Origin: Moritella sp. 5
GTDB lineage: Bacteria > Pseudomonadota > Gammaproteobacteria > Enterobacterales > Moritellaceae
Direction: 5' to 3'
Assembly: GCF_018219455.1 (NCBI RefSeq)
Contig: NZ_CP056122.1
Location: forward strand, 2,728,001-2,792,000
Length of the DNA stretch: 64,000 nucleotides
Shown: positions 46,164 through 55,915 of the stretch, piece after piece
Layout of the letters: each line of letters starts with the position of its first letter
How positions within the stretch are numbered: position 1 is the first letter of the stretch
The notes under the pieces: generated by a model
The model's database searches: none
What the model was told of the DNA's origin: nothing
The model's input: the letters and a program-made list of their open reading frames with translations, nothing else
Position numbers and translations under genes: made by a program

Positions 46164-49100
46164 CTACTCGCGAATAAACTGTGTTTGCAATGTTTCCGTT
46201 AATTGTGCGCTCATCATCGCTCTTAGTGATGCAGGTTTAACTAACTTACGTAATAAGCCAACTTTAGCCGCCGCTGCTTTATCTGCAATCCCAACCTCTG
46301 TTGTCGCCGTAATAAGAATAGCGGGTATCGCTGGGTTTATTTCTCTTAAAGCTGAGATTAATGTTAGTCCATCCTCATCATTATCTAATTGATAATCAAC
46401 CAACAAAATATCAAAATCGCATTGTTTAAATAACGTCATAGCACTCACAATTGAACTGGCGCCATAAACTTCACAATCCCAACTGCTCATGAGCTCTAGC
46501 ATGCCTTCTAAAATAGCAGGGTTGTTATCTATACATAACACAGCTGTTCCCGTCAGGTCCGTTGGCACAATAACCGACGTGGTATTGTCTTGTTGTAACG
46601 CTGTTGCCTCACAAAGTTGTAGGCTAAACTGGCATCCCCTGCCTTCGACTGAATCAAGCGTCAACTGATGCTGTAATAATGCTGACAAACTAGTACAGAT
46701 ACTCAGGCCTAGCCCTAACCCATCATTCGAACCATTATTGGCCTTTAATTGACTAAACTGTTCGAAAACGCGTTCTTGATCTTTTGTAGCAATACCCGGA
46801 CCATTATCAAATAACTGAACACTCAACTGACCATTTTTTCGACGACAACCGAGTAATACTCGTCCAGGACTCGCATATCGAAATGCATTACCAATTAAAT
46901 TTTGTAAAATGCGACGTAGCAGGTGTTTATCGGTATTAACCCAATGTGTGGTTGGCATAATCGTAAAACTAACACCATGCTGTTTAGCCGCAGCAGAAAA
47001 TTCGCTCGCAAGTTGACTAAATAGATCATTTAACGCAAATGTTTCGATATGGGGTTTAATACTGCCACTCTCTATTCGTGCAACTTCAGCTAAATTAACA
47101 ATCATTTCGTTAGCCACTTTTAACGACAAATCAATACTACTCACTTGCCGCTGTTGATTTTCATTTAGCGTAGACTGACTAGCAAGAGCCGATGTAAACA
47201 AACGTGCCGCTTCAAGCGGTTGTAACAAGTCATGACTACACACTTGTAAATAATAGCTTTTCTTACTTAGTGCCTCGTCAGCAACCACTCTCGCTTTAGC
47301 TAGTTCTTTATTTGCCTTTTCGAGTTTTTTAGTTCGCTCTGCGACTCGGGTTTCTAGGTCTTGATTAGCTTCTTTTAATACCTGTTCTGCTTGCCTAAAT
47401 GCCGTAATGTCTGAAAAAACCATTAAAAATCCACCGTCCGGTAATGGATTGCCTTCAATACGGATCACCTTGCCATCTTCACGTAAACGTTCAGAGCTAT
47501 GGGACAGCCTTAAACGCAGAAAATCGAGGCGTTTCTGGACATGCTCTTCAGTATTACCCGAACCACACAGACCACGCTCGGCGTTATAGCGTATTAATGA
47601 CTCGACCGGACAACCAACATAAAGGATATCATCAGGATAATTAAACAACATCGTATACTGTTTATTCCAAGCAACGAGTTCGAGTTCATCATTAATAATT
47701 GATATCCCCTCTCTAGTATTTTCTATCGCACTTTTCAGCAAGTTTTGACTAAATTCTTGTCGATGGCTGGATGCATTCCCCACTAAGGTCGCAAGTTCGT
47801 CTAACGCAAAATCATGCCCATCTAAAGCAGAATTAAGTACCAACCGCGCAGACGAAGAACCCATCACACTCGACAATACTTTCTCTGTATGCTCAAGTGC
47901 ATGCTCTGCGATCTCCTTTGCTGTATGACCTAACGTGATAGCCATCTGTTCAAATGCTTTAAAACTTGCAGACGCTTTATCATCACCAACAAATTGAGCT
48001 GTTAACAATAACAATTCATCGACAGATATGGCTTGTCGTTTAGATTTAGTTCTACGTTTACTTTCGATAAGAGATGCCGGTAATTGCCGCTTTAAAAATA
48101 ATGCGCCTTGTATTCGCTCCTGAATACTCGACCTAGTCACCAGCGAAATAGCGATCATAGATACGGTATTAATCGCGAGGCACAGTAAGTTAATAGCTGT
48201 CGAACTCGCAAAAACAGTACCTTCTAGTGGCCCAGGATAAAAGCCGAGTTGAGGCAAAAAATTAACAACTGTCCATAATGAAAAGCCGATACAGATACCA
48301 CTAAACACACCTTTTAATGTCGCTCGTCGCCAATAGAAAGCGGCCAACAATGCTGGCGTTAACTGCGCCAATGCACCTAACGCTGTTACACCTAAGCTTG
48401 ATAGCGTGGTTGGTGGTATAAACAGAAACACAAGATAACTTAACAGGATCACAAGCAGGACTAATAACTTTCTGATGTTAAGAAGTTTTAATCTAAACGC
48501 ATTGTATTGAGTCGGGTGTTTATTTTTCTTAAACAAAATAGGAAATATTATTTCGTTACTGAGCATAGTACTTAAAGTAATTGTAGATACAATCACCATT
48601 GAACTTGCCGCTGAAATAGCACCCAAAAATGCAAATAGTGTCAGCCATATTTGATCTTGATACCAAGGTAAGACCAACACGTACATATCAACAGGAACAC
48701 TATTTCCCAATAGCAAGTAACCCGCGAGGCCTAACGGTGCAGAGAAAAATGCAAATACAAGTAAATACAGTGGGAAGATACGACGACTTAACCATGCATC
48801 TTGTTCATCGCGTAATTCCACAATCATGACATGAAACTGTCGTGGTAAAACGAAAAATGCAGCCATGACTATGACAAGCATACCACCCATCGCGCTTAGA
48901 TCGGGAAACTGTAATGCACTAGCTAATTCAGCATTAGCACTCGCTTGTTGCCAAATCTCTTGTGGTGAATCAAACACGATGTAACAAATGAAAATACCTA
49001 CACTGGCAAACGCTGCAATTTTAACCAGAGCTTCAAACGCAATTGCCAACATAATGCCGGGATGACGCTCTGTCACATCAATACTGCGTATACCAAACAA

Positions 49101-49607
49101 CATGCTAAAACCTGCCAAGACACAACTCGTCACTAAACCAAGCTGCCAAGGCATAAAGTCTTGTTGAATTTGTAATTGCAGGAATGAATAAACAATGGCT
49201 TTAATTTGCAATGCAATATAGGGCATTGTGCCAAAAAGAGAAACTAGTGTGACAAGAATTGCTAATGCATGTGATTTCCCAAAACGAGCGGCGAGTAAGT
49301 CGGCAATGGAGGTTAAATTAAAGGCAATACTTGTTTTAATTACCCGCAACAAGAAAGGCCAAGCGAAAACAAGTAGTAATATTGGGCCTAAATAAATAGG
49401 CAGGTACGAATAAACACTACTGGCAGCCTGCCCTGTCGTGCCTAGAAAACTCCACGAAGTACAATAAACAGAAACAGCAAAAGCATAAATTAACGCTTGC
49501 CGTTTTCCTTGGATAAGATAACGATATTTATCACCTAAATATGCAATTAAAAATAATAACGCGATATAAAAAAAACTTAATAGCATCAACTGCCAATTTG
49601 CAAACAT
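46164..49607 (-). CDS. Hybrid sensor histidine kinase with sodium:solute symporter domain (CrbS/CbrA-like)
   Basis: The 1147-residue protein begins with about 13 membrane spans of the SSS transporter fold (1-500). A PAS region with coiled coil follows (about 620-780), then HisKA with the phospho-His in VCSHDLLQPLEAARLF, a HATPase domain (NGPGIA, GLGLGLSI) and a C-terminal receiver (phosphoacceptor Asp in LLVDYQLDN). This architecture is that of CrbS in Vibrio and CbrA in Pseudomonas, which control acetate or carbon-source use. A LuxR-type regulator gene and a symporter operon nearby support the CrbS-like reading. What the transporter domain senses is unknown. Confidence 0.9.
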   Translation of the reverse strand: MFANWQLMLLSFFYIALLFLIAYLGDKYRYLIQGKRQALIYAFAVSVYCTSWSFLGTTGQAASSVYSYLPIYLGPILLLVFAWPFLLRVIKTSIAFNLTSIADLLAARFGKSHALAILVTLVSLFGTMPYIALQIKAIVYSFLQLQIQQDFMPWQLGLVTSCVLAGFSMLFGIRSIDVTERHPGIMLAIAFEALVKIAAFASVGIFICYIVFDSPQEIWQQASANAELASALQFPDLSAMGGMLVIVMAAFFVLPRQFHVMIVELRDEQDAWLSRRIFPLYLLVFAFFSAPLGLAGYLLLGNSVPVDMYVLVLPWYQDQIWLTLFAFLGAISAASSMVIVSTITLSTMLSNEIIFPILFKKNKHPTQYNAFRLKLLNIRKLLVLLVILLSYLVFLFIPPTTLSSLGVTALGALAQLTPALLAAFYWRRATLKGVFSGICIGFSLWTVVNFLPQLGFYPGPLEGTVFASSTAINLLCLAINTVSMIAISLVTRSSIQERIQGALFLKRQLPASLIESKRRTKSKRQAISVDELLLLTAQFVGDDKASASFKAFEQMAITLGHTAKEIAEHALEHTEKVLSSVMGSSSARLVLNSALDGHDFALDELATLVGNASSHRQEFSQNLLKSAIENTREGISIINDELELVAWNKQYTMLFNYPDDILYVGCPVESLIRYNAERGLCGSGNTEEHVQKRLDFLRLRLSHSSERLREDGKVIRIEGNPLPDGGFLMVFSDITAFRQAEQVLKEANQDLETRVAERTKKLEKANKELAKARVVADEALSKKSYYLQVCSHDLLQPLEAARLFTSALASQSTLNENQQRQVSSIDLSLKVANEMIVNLAEVARIESGSIKPHIETFALNDLFSQLASEFSAAAKQHGVSFTIMPTTHWVNTDKHLLRRILQNLIGNAFRYASPGRVLLGCRRKNGQLSVQLFDNGPGIATKDQERVFEQFSQLKANNGSNDGLGLGLSICTSLSALLQHQLTLDSVEGRGCQFSLQLCEATALQQDNTTSVIVPTDLTGTAVLCIDNNPAILEGMLELMSSWDCEVYGASSIVSAMTLFKQCDFDILLVDYQLDNDEDGLTLISALREINPAIPAILITATTEVGIADKAAAAKVGLLRKLVKPASLRAMMSAQLTETLQTQFIRE

Positions 49608-49692
49608 ACTATAACCTACCCAGCAACAATCTACTCAACTGTGCCTATCGAACTACGACTAAATTAACTTATTCAAGAACAGAGAAAGCGCG

Positions 49693-49766
49693 ATACCCAA
49701 GCAATTCAAAGTTAACCAATAGAAAACAGAAAAAGAGATATTCAAAGCATGACACGCCTTGGGTAT
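49693..49766. repeat. Inverted repeat with ATACCCAAG/CTTGGGTAT arms
   Basis: Nine-bp perfect outer arms lie at 49693-49701 and 49758-49766. ATTCAAAG occurs twice inside. It resembles 5859-5909 in its CCCAA arms and inner TTCAAA. It lies upstream of the hybrid kinase gene, at the end of the 49778-50209 gene. Confidence 0.65.
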
Positions 49767-49777
49767 ATGCAAAACGA

Positions 49778-50209
49778 CTAAAGCGAGGTTTCAAATTCGC
49801 TAATGTAATCGCCACCTTTAATTGAGGCGATCAACCTTAATTTATAACTTGTCGAGGTACGGGCTAATTCACGCAGTGGTGTTTGTGCTTGCCAGTAATA
49901 ATTACTTTGTACCTGAGATAGGGGAAATGCAGTCGCTGTATTATCTTCATCTACTAGGAATAGCACCGCTTCATCAAGAGGGAAAGTAGAATTTACGACA
50001 GTTGAACCCGCTTTATCAAACACGTTTATTTTAAAGTCACCACTTATCAACACACACCCACCAGCAAGTACTTCACAAGAAGATTCTGGTATTAATGTGA
50101 TCAACTTAGCCTTATCCGCATCGTTTTCAATTAAATAATCTGATGCTATATAGCCCAATACAGCTAATAATGGCGCGACAAGTACTGCCACTTTGGTATG
50201 TTTATTCAT
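49778..50209 (-). CDS. Membrane-anchored hypothetical protein between the kinase and regulator genes
   Basis: No family is recognised. The 143-residue protein has one N-terminal hydrophobic span (about 8-25). A periplasmic beta-rich domain with two cysteines follows (CEVLAGGC, probably a disulfide) and a predicted immunoglobulin-like ending. It starts 4 bp after the response-regulator gene and precedes the hybrid kinase gene, so it may modulate that system. Confidence 0.75.
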   Translation of the reverse strand: MNKHTKVAVLVAPLLAVLGYIASDYLIENDADKAKLITLIPESSCEVLAGGCVLISGDFKINVFDKAGSTVVNSTFPLDEAVLFLVDEDNTATAFPLSQVQSNYYWQAQTPLRELARTSTSYKLRLIASIKGGDYISEFETSL

Positions 50210-50213
50210 GCAC

Positions 50214-50882
50214 TTATTCCTTTAAGCTATTACTATACTCTACGACATCCAACTGACCCAACATCATTGCAGCTTGTGTCCGGTTCCGTACATTCAACTT
50301 ACGGAAAATCGCACTCGCATGGGCTTTAACCGTGGCTTCAGCGACACAAAGCTTATCCCCGATTTGCTTATTAAGGAGTCCCTCAGAAAACATCATTAAT
50401 ATTCGATACTCTTGAACGGTTAAACTCGCAATCGCTTCATCTGTTGTGCTATTCGTTTCTTCTTTGATTTTTTCATATGAACCAGGAACCCATAACTGAC
50501 CAGCTAACACCTTGCTAATAGCCGAAATTATTGTTGGTACCGACTCAGACTTGGGCACAAAACCCGACGCACCATGCTGCATTGCTTTACTTATGATAGT
50601 TTCATCACTGTAGGCAGAAATAACAACCACAGGGATATTCGGATATTGTTTTCTGATACGAATTAAATGATCGAATCCATGAGCACCAGGTATATTTAGG
50701 TCCAGCAACAATAAATCAGCATCTACGTTAGCGACAAGGCACTCATTAATACTTTCGACGGTTTCAGCTTCCAGCCAATGTGTCGTTTTAAATTGCTCTT
50801 TTAATGCAATCAATAATGCTTGACGAAATAGAGGGTGATCGTCAGCAATGATGATTTTTTCTGGCATTACGTGCATATTCAT
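50214..50882 (-). CDS. LuxR/NarL-type response regulator, CrbR-like
   Basis: The 222-residue regulator has receiver residues DDHP, the phosphoacceptor Asp in LLLLDLNIPG and a conserved KS. A LuxR helix-turn-helix follows (LTVQEYRILMMFSEG to the VKAHASAIFRKL recognition helix). The SSS-type kinase gene lies just beyond the next small gene, and the symporter operon is divergent about 3 kb away. This fits CrbR, which activates acetyl-CoA synthetase in Vibrio. The start is uncertain: 50867 (MPEKIII) is an alternative. Confidence 0.88.
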   Translation of the reverse strand: MNMHVMPEKIIIADDHPLFRQALLIALKEQFKTTHWLEAETVESINECLVANVDADLLLLDLNIPGAHGFDHLIRIRKQYPNIPVVVISAYSDETIISKAMQHGASGFVPKSESVPTIISAISKVLAGQLWVPGSYEKIKEETNSTTDEAIASLTVQEYRILMMFSEGLLNKQIGDKLCVAEATVKAHASAIFRKLNVRNRTQAAMMLGQLDVVEYSNSLKE

Positions 50883-50983
50883 CCATGCGTTGCTACAAAT
50901 AATTAACCTCCACTATACATGACACCCTGTAGACAAACTGTGACGAACTTAACTTGCTCAGTTCGAGGTACACGACGACGTAA

Positions 50984-51688
50984 TTAACTAAAAGCAGTTG
51001 AGATCAAAGATTTAAGTTGGGTATTTCCTTTAAGCTCTGAATATTGAATTTTTGCCATAAATAGTTCTGCGGTGGCAATCGCATCGTTCAATGCATTGTG
51101 TGCTGGATAGTGTGGTAGACCATATTCATCACGTAAATTGCGGAGGTGAAGTGTAGATGGCGCATATATTTGATTGTATCTATCATGTCTTTTTTTAGCT
51201 AATGCTAGCGTGTCGATTATCGGAAAAACAGGTGCCATCCCATAAAGCTTTATACAGGCTTGTTCTAGAAATGTTTTTTCAATTTGTGCATAGTGAACCA
51301 ACATTGTTTTTCCAGCCAATGCGGTTAATAAGTCTTCGACTACACTTGCCAATGATCGCCCGCTGGCTTTATCTTGGTCTGTAATGGTATGAATCATGAC
51401 ATTCTTCGCTTCGAGCTCACAATGCGCTGCAACAATTTGATGGTAACAACTACCCAGCCTAATTTGGTTTCCAGATAATTCAACATAACCAATACTCAAA
51501 ATATCATCGTGTTTTGCATTTAGCCCTGTTGTTTCAAAATCGACAGCTAAAATATCACTGTGCATAATAGGCTTATCAAGATCGACAATTGGGACACTCA
51601 AATATTGTTTCAACGCCCCTTCTGGCGCTTTAGTTAATAATCGCTTTCGCTGTGTTTCTAGACTAAAGAAAGATTGTATAAGATTCAT
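50984..51688 (-). CDS. DEDDh-type 3'-5' exonuclease (DnaQ/PolC-like)
   Basis: The 234-residue protein has ExoI AVDFETTGL (Asp and Glu) and ExoIII HNALNDAIAT (His and Asp). At ExoII the family Asp seems replaced by Glu in HYAQIEKTFL. This is typical of the stand-alone exonucleases beside DUF294/CBS proteins, from family knowledge. It lies 26 bp downstream of the DUF294 gene and is probably co-transcribed. The substrate is unknown; it is not the DNA polymerase III epsilon subunit. Confidence 0.85.
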   Translation of the reverse strand: MNLIQSFFSLETQRKRLLTKAPEGALKQYLSVPIVDLDKPIMHSDILAVDFETTGLNAKHDDILSIGYVELSGNQIRLGSCYHQIVAAHCELEAKNVMIHTITDQDKASGRSLASVVEDLLTALAGKTMLVHYAQIEKTFLEQACIKLYGMAPVFPIIDTLALAKKRHDRYNQIYAPSTLHLRNLRDEYGLPHYPAHNALNDAIATAELFMAKIQYSELKGNTQLKSLISTAFS

Positions 51689-51714
51689 CTCACATCCTTA
51701 TTATTGACCTACGG

Positions 51715-53559
51715 CTAAACCATTTGACGATAATTTTGCATTGCTTTAACGACTTTAAACGCATCTTTTAAATGTTCACGTTCTAACCGAGAGATTTCTT
51801 TTGGTAACAAATAGCTATCAGCCTCTTCACCTCTTTCGATCTGCTTGGCTTGATGCTCTGCACGTAACATACCTAACAATTCAAACGCATCAATTAAGTT
51901 AGCCGACTCGGTCCGACTTAATGATGGCGTACCCGCCGCTAACTTTAACCGCATTATCGTATTTACATCTTCAATGCCTTCAGCAAGTGCATAAATACGA
52001 GCCAGATTAATAATCGGAGCAAGACCGTTATGTTTCAGATCGAGACCTTTTTTGTTATTGCCATCATGAACAAGTACAAAATCACGAAAGAAACCTAATG
52101 GCGGTTTTTGTAATAATGCATTACGCGATAAATGCGCTAAAAATAAAGTGTTCTTTTGGGTTTGTATGAGCATATTACGACGAACATCTTGCAATAATGA
52201 ACTATCACCATGCACAGTGGCGAGATCAAAAAACACGCAACTATTCAACAATGCTTGAGGCTCAGGTTGCGTCACCCAATCGGTAAAGTACCCTTGCCAA
52301 ACTTGCTTTTTTTGTCGCCACAGCTGGTTCGTCGCCATAATATTACCCGGGCAATAAATATAACCGCAGGCCGCCAAGCCATCACAAATAAAATGAGCGA
52401 AAGCTTCAAACCAGCCTTCTTGTTCAGGCGTAGCATGATCAGCAATGATTAACGCATTATCTTGATCGGAATAAACAAGTTGCTCTTGCCGTGCTTGTGA
52501 TCCCGTACACAACCAAGCATAACTTACCGGAGCCGCCCCTAATTTTTGTTCTGCTAATTCGATCAAGCGGATAGTAAAAGCCATCGTCAGCGCACTGATA
52601 TTTTTACCTAAATAATCTGCGCTAGCCCCCAGTTTCGCCATGCTTACCTGCAGTTTCGGTAACATCGAACTAAGTTCAACCAAGGCCGTGACAGAACTGG
52701 CTTTATGGATCACAGAACTTAAATTTACAGCATGATGGCCTTCTTGATTCATTAAATCCGTTGCCGTTAGCATCCCAACTAACACCCCATGATTTGTCAC
52801 TGGCAAATGATGAATACGCTGGCTTATCATCAATGCTAAAGCGTCATGTCCACACAGGTTGATATCAATTGTCACCATTTTATCAGTCATGATTTCTGTC
52901 ACCGGACCTTGACTACTCAGTCCTCTAGCAACACAACGTCGTCGTATATCTTTATCTGTCACTATCCCCGCAGGGCTACCATTAGCCATAATAACCAAAC
53001 AAGATACATTTTTTACTGTCATGTATTTGGCAACATTTTGAATACTTGCTTGGCTTGATATCGTAATGGCAGGACTATTGTAATAATCCATAATTGGCGC
53101 ATTGGTCAGACTAGACGCTATCAATGCAGATTCACTTACCGCCCCCATTTTATCCTGTAAGCGCTGTGGAGCCGTTTGTAATAAAAATTGTAACGCATTA
53201 GGGTAATCAATCAGTAATTCCTGCAATGCTTTAAAATCAATTGAATAGATCAAACTATCTTCTTCAATCCGTAAGCTTATCTGTAATGCATCTATATTTT
53301 TTTGGCATAATACGCTGCACAAATCACCCTCAGTAAACTTAGCCTGAAGTTCGTTTATCTCGTTGTAATAAGCCACAACGCCCTTTTTAACCAGATAAAG
53401 TATGACTTGATCGTCACGCTGTGTTTCTAATTCTGATTGATTTCGGTAATAACCAATTGAGACGTGTTTAGCAATGAGGTGACAATGCTGATCGCTTAAC
53501 AAATTAAAAGGAGGAGTAGTTTTAATAAAATCAACCATGTCGTTTAATGCTGCATTCAT
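51715..53559 (-). CDS. cNMP-binding / CBS / DUF294 nucleotidyltransferase-like protein
   Basis: The 614-residue protein has an N-terminal cyclic-nucleotide-binding-like domain (1-130) and two CBS repeats (about 150-280, with GIVTDKDIRRRCV and VGMLTATDLMNQ). A nucleotidyltransferase domain with GSQARQEQLVYSDQDNAL (the G-S-x-x-x and D-x-D pattern) and a DUF294 C-terminal helical domain follow. Such proteins are often found beside acetate-type symporters and this exonuclease. The reaction is unproven; a regulatory transferase resembling GlnD is a plausible inference. Confidence 0.88.
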   Translation of the reverse strand: MNAALNDMVDFIKTTPPFNLLSDQHCHLIAKHVSIGYYRNQSELETQRDDQVILYLVKKGVVAYYNEINELQAKFTEGDLCSVLCQKNIDALQISLRIEEDSLIYSIDFKALQELLIDYPNALQFLLQTAPQRLQDKMGAVSESALIASSLTNAPIMDYYNSPAITISSQASIQNVAKYMTVKNVSCLVIMANGSPAGIVTDKDIRRRCVARGLSSQGPVTEIMTDKMVTIDINLCGHDALALMISQRIHHLPVTNHGVLVGMLTATDLMNQEGHHAVNLSSVIHKASSVTALVELSSMLPKLQVSMAKLGASADYLGKNISALTMAFTIRLIELAEQKLGAAPVSYAWLCTGSQARQEQLVYSDQDNALIIADHATPEQEGWFEAFAHFICDGLAACGYIYCPGNIMATNQLWRQKKQVWQGYFTDWVTQPEPQALLNSCVFFDLATVHGDSSLLQDVRRNMLIQTQKNTLFLAHLSRNALLQKPPLGFFRDFVLVHDGNNKKGLDLKHNGLAPIINLARIYALAEGIEDVNTIMRLKLAAGTPSLSRTESANLIDAFELLGMLRAEHQAKQIERGEEADSYLLPKEISRLEREHLKDAFKVVKAMQNYRQMV

Positions 53560-53838
53560 ATCTCTATCCCTACTCGTTAATCAAAGAACGCTAATTAAAG
53601 TCTACACCACTTGTTTTGTATGTTTAGTTTTAACCTATCTACCTCTAAATCGTCAACGCCATAAATAATATATAGACGAAAGTTGTATAGGGTTAATTTT
53701 TAAAGGTTGCTAGATTTACAACATGCTAGTTGCGAGCACCAACAATTTGTCATTCAAGTTAAGGACAACTTATAAGGTGATCAACCACTATCTAATTTTA
53801 CTTACTTAGATTTAATCGTTTTTTTTGGGAGAAAGGAT

Positions 53839-54090
53839 ATGGAACAAGAAAACGCCTATTGGCAAGCCAATATACGACTCATACTAACCTGCTTAGTTAT
53901 ATGGTTTGTCGTGTCATTTGGTTGTGGCATTTTATTCGTCGAACAGTTGAATGAGTTTAGGCTTGGCGGATATAAACTTGGTTTCTGGTTCGCGCAACAA
54001 GGTTCAATTTATACCTTTGTGGGTTTGGTATTTTGGTATGCAGTACAGATGAATAAACTGGACAAAAAACATAACGTTGAGGAAGAATAA
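53839..54090 (+). CDS. Sodium:solute symporter small subunit (DUF4212)
   Basis: An 83-residue protein has two membrane spans (about 11-34 and 50-70) and the pattern YWQANIRLILTCLVIWF with LGFWFAQQGSIYTFV. It matches the small-subunit family TIGR03647/DUF4212, encoded just before the VC_2705-type symporters. It abuts the large-subunit gene with no gap, and a GGGAGAAAGG site precedes it. Confidence 0.93.
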   Translation: MEQENAYWQANIRLILTCLVIWFVVSFGCGILFVEQLNEFRLGGYKLGFWFAQQGSIYTFVGLVFWYAVQMNKLDKKHNVEEE

Positions 54091-55827
54091 ATGAGTGAAT
54101 TAAAACTCTATACCTATATCGCCGTATTTGGTTCATTTGCCATTTATTTTGCTATTGCTTGGTTTGCCCGCGCCAAAACAACCAGTGATTTCTATGCTGC
54201 CGGTGGTGGTATTACACCATTACAAAATGGTATGGCGATCGGCGCCGATTGGATGAGTGCAGCATCATTCTTATCAATGGCAGGTCTTATCGCCTTCCTC
54301 GGTTACGGTGGTTCAGTCTTCTTAATGGGCTGGACTGGTGGTTTTGTACTGCTTGCAACCTTACTTGCTCCCTATATGCGTAAACATGGTAAGTTTACTG
54401 TGCCAGAGTTCATTGCCGACCGTTATGATTCCAAGACTGCACGTGTCGTTGCCATTGTCTGCTTAATTGTCGCGTCAGTAACCTATATCATAGGTCAAAT
54501 GAAAGGGGTTGGTGTTGCTTTTTCTCGTTTCTTAGAAGTTGATTACGACCTAGGTTTAGGCATAGGGATGATTGTAGTATGGGTTTATGCGGTACTTGGT
54601 GGTATGAAAGGGATTACTTATACCCAGATCGCGCAATACTGTGTACTTATCTTTGCTTACACAATCCCTGCGGTATTTATTTCATTACAACTGACTGGTA
54701 ATCCAATTCCTCAACTTGGTTTAGGTAGTACACTCGCTGATGGTAGTGGTGTTTATCTACTCGATAAAATCGATATGGTTGTTACCGACCTTGGATTTAA
54801 GGAATATACCACTGATAACATGGGTGGCACATTAAACATGTTCGCTTACACCATGTCGCTTATGATCGGTACAGCTGGTTTACCCCATGTAATTATGCGC
54901 TTCTTTACTGTTCCAACGGTTAAAGATGCGCGAGCTTCAGCAGGTTATGCATTAGTATTCATTGCGTTACTTTATACCGTTGCGCCAGCGGTCGGTGCAA
55001 TGGCCCGTTTCAATCTAATGAATACAATTGAGCCAATTGCTGGTCAACCACTAGAATATGAAAAACGCCCACAATGGTTTAAAGACTGGGAAAAAACAGG
55101 TTTATTAAAATTTGAAGATAAAAATGGCGATGGTAAAATCAACTATGTTGCAGACCCAATTAAAAATGAGATGGTAAAAGTTGACCGAGACATTATGGTA
55201 CTGGCGAATCCAGCCATTGCAAATTTACCAAACTGGGTGATTGCACTCGTTGCTGCGGGTGGCTTAGCGGCTGCACTATCTACAGCTGCGGGGCTGTTAT
55301 TGGCTATTTCATCCGCCATATCACACGATTTAATGAAAGGTATAATAACACCAAATATGTCAGAGAAGTCGGAACTTAAACTAAGTCGAATAGTGATGAC
55401 GATTGCCGTTATTGTCGCTGGCTACCTCGGGCTTAACCCGCCTGGATTTGCCGCGGGAACCGTTGCCCTCGCCTTTGGTTTAGCAGGTTCGTCATTATTC
55501 CCAGCGTTAATGATGGGTATCTTCTCGAAGAAAATTAATGGTCGTGCAGCGGTCGCTGGTATGTGTTCAGGTTTAGGTATCACTATGCTGTATGTATTCC
55601 AACACAAAGGCATTATGTTCATCCCTGGTACATCATTCCTCGGAGGCATGGAAGAAAATTGGTTCCTAGGCATTTCACCAAACGCATTTGGTGTAGTCGG
55701 TGCAATTGTTAACTTCTCCGTTGCTTTCATTGTGACTAAAGTAACAGGTGATGCACCATTACATATTCAACAACTGGTTGATAACCTACGCTTTCCTCGA
55801 GGTGCAGGGGCCGCAGCAGACCATTAG
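54091..55827 (+). CDS. Sodium:solute symporter large subunit (VC_2705 subfamily)
   Basis: The 578-residue SSS-family transporter has about 13 spans and the family blocks FYAAGGGITPLQNGMAIG, GTAGLPHVIMRFFTVP and AALSTAAGLLLAIS. It matches the TIGR03648 group linked to DUF4212. It probably carries acetate or a related carboxylate with sodium; E. coli ActP is a relative but has a different partner. An EF-hand-like loop, DKNGDGKINYV, lies at residues 343-353 in a hydrophilic insertion. The CRP, CrbR or other control sites in the 279-bp upstream gap could not be recognised. Confidence 0.93.
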   Translation: MSELKLYTYIAVFGSFAIYFAIAWFARAKTTSDFYAAGGGITPLQNGMAIGADWMSAASFLSMAGLIAFLGYGGSVFLMGWTGGFVLLATLLAPYMRKHGKFTVPEFIADRYDSKTARVVAIVCLIVASVTYIIGQMKGVGVAFSRFLEVDYDLGLGIGMIVVWVYAVLGGMKGITYTQIAQYCVLIFAYTIPAVFISLQLTGNPIPQLGLGSTLADGSGVYLLDKIDMVVTDLGFKEYTTDNMGGTLNMFAYTMSLMIGTAGLPHVIMRFFTVPTVKDARASAGYALVFIALLYTVAPAVGAMARFNLMNTIEPIAGQPLEYEKRPQWFKDWEKTGLLKFEDKNGDGKINYVADPIKNEMVKVDRDIMVLANPAIANLPNWVIALVAAGGLAAALSTAAGLLLAISSAISHDLMKGIITPNMSEKSELKLSRIVMTIAVIVAGYLGLNPPGFAAGTVALAFGLAGSSLFPALMMGIFSKKINGRAAVAGMCSGLGITMLYVFQHKGIMFIPGTSFLGGMEENWFLGISPNAFGVVGAIVNFSVAFIVTKVTGDAPLHIQQLVDNLRFPRGAGAAADH

Positions 55828-55862
55828 TCACTGACATAGCAAAAGACCGTAAGGTTAAGTAA

Positions 55863-55893
55863 AAAGCACTGGGCGTAAAACATTCAGTGCTTT
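55863..55893. terminator. Terminator between the symporter operon and the sulfotransferase gene
   Basis: AAAGCACTG (55863-55871) pairs with CAGTGCTTT (55885-55893), followed by ATTATA on the plus strand. Confidence 0.7.
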
Positions 55894-55915
55894 ATTATAC
55901 TCAACGTACCTAAAT

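Noticed and set aside
54091-55827. Naming the symporter actP
   Set aside because: The linked DUF4212 small subunit places it in the VC_2705 subfamily and not with the YjcH-ActP pair.
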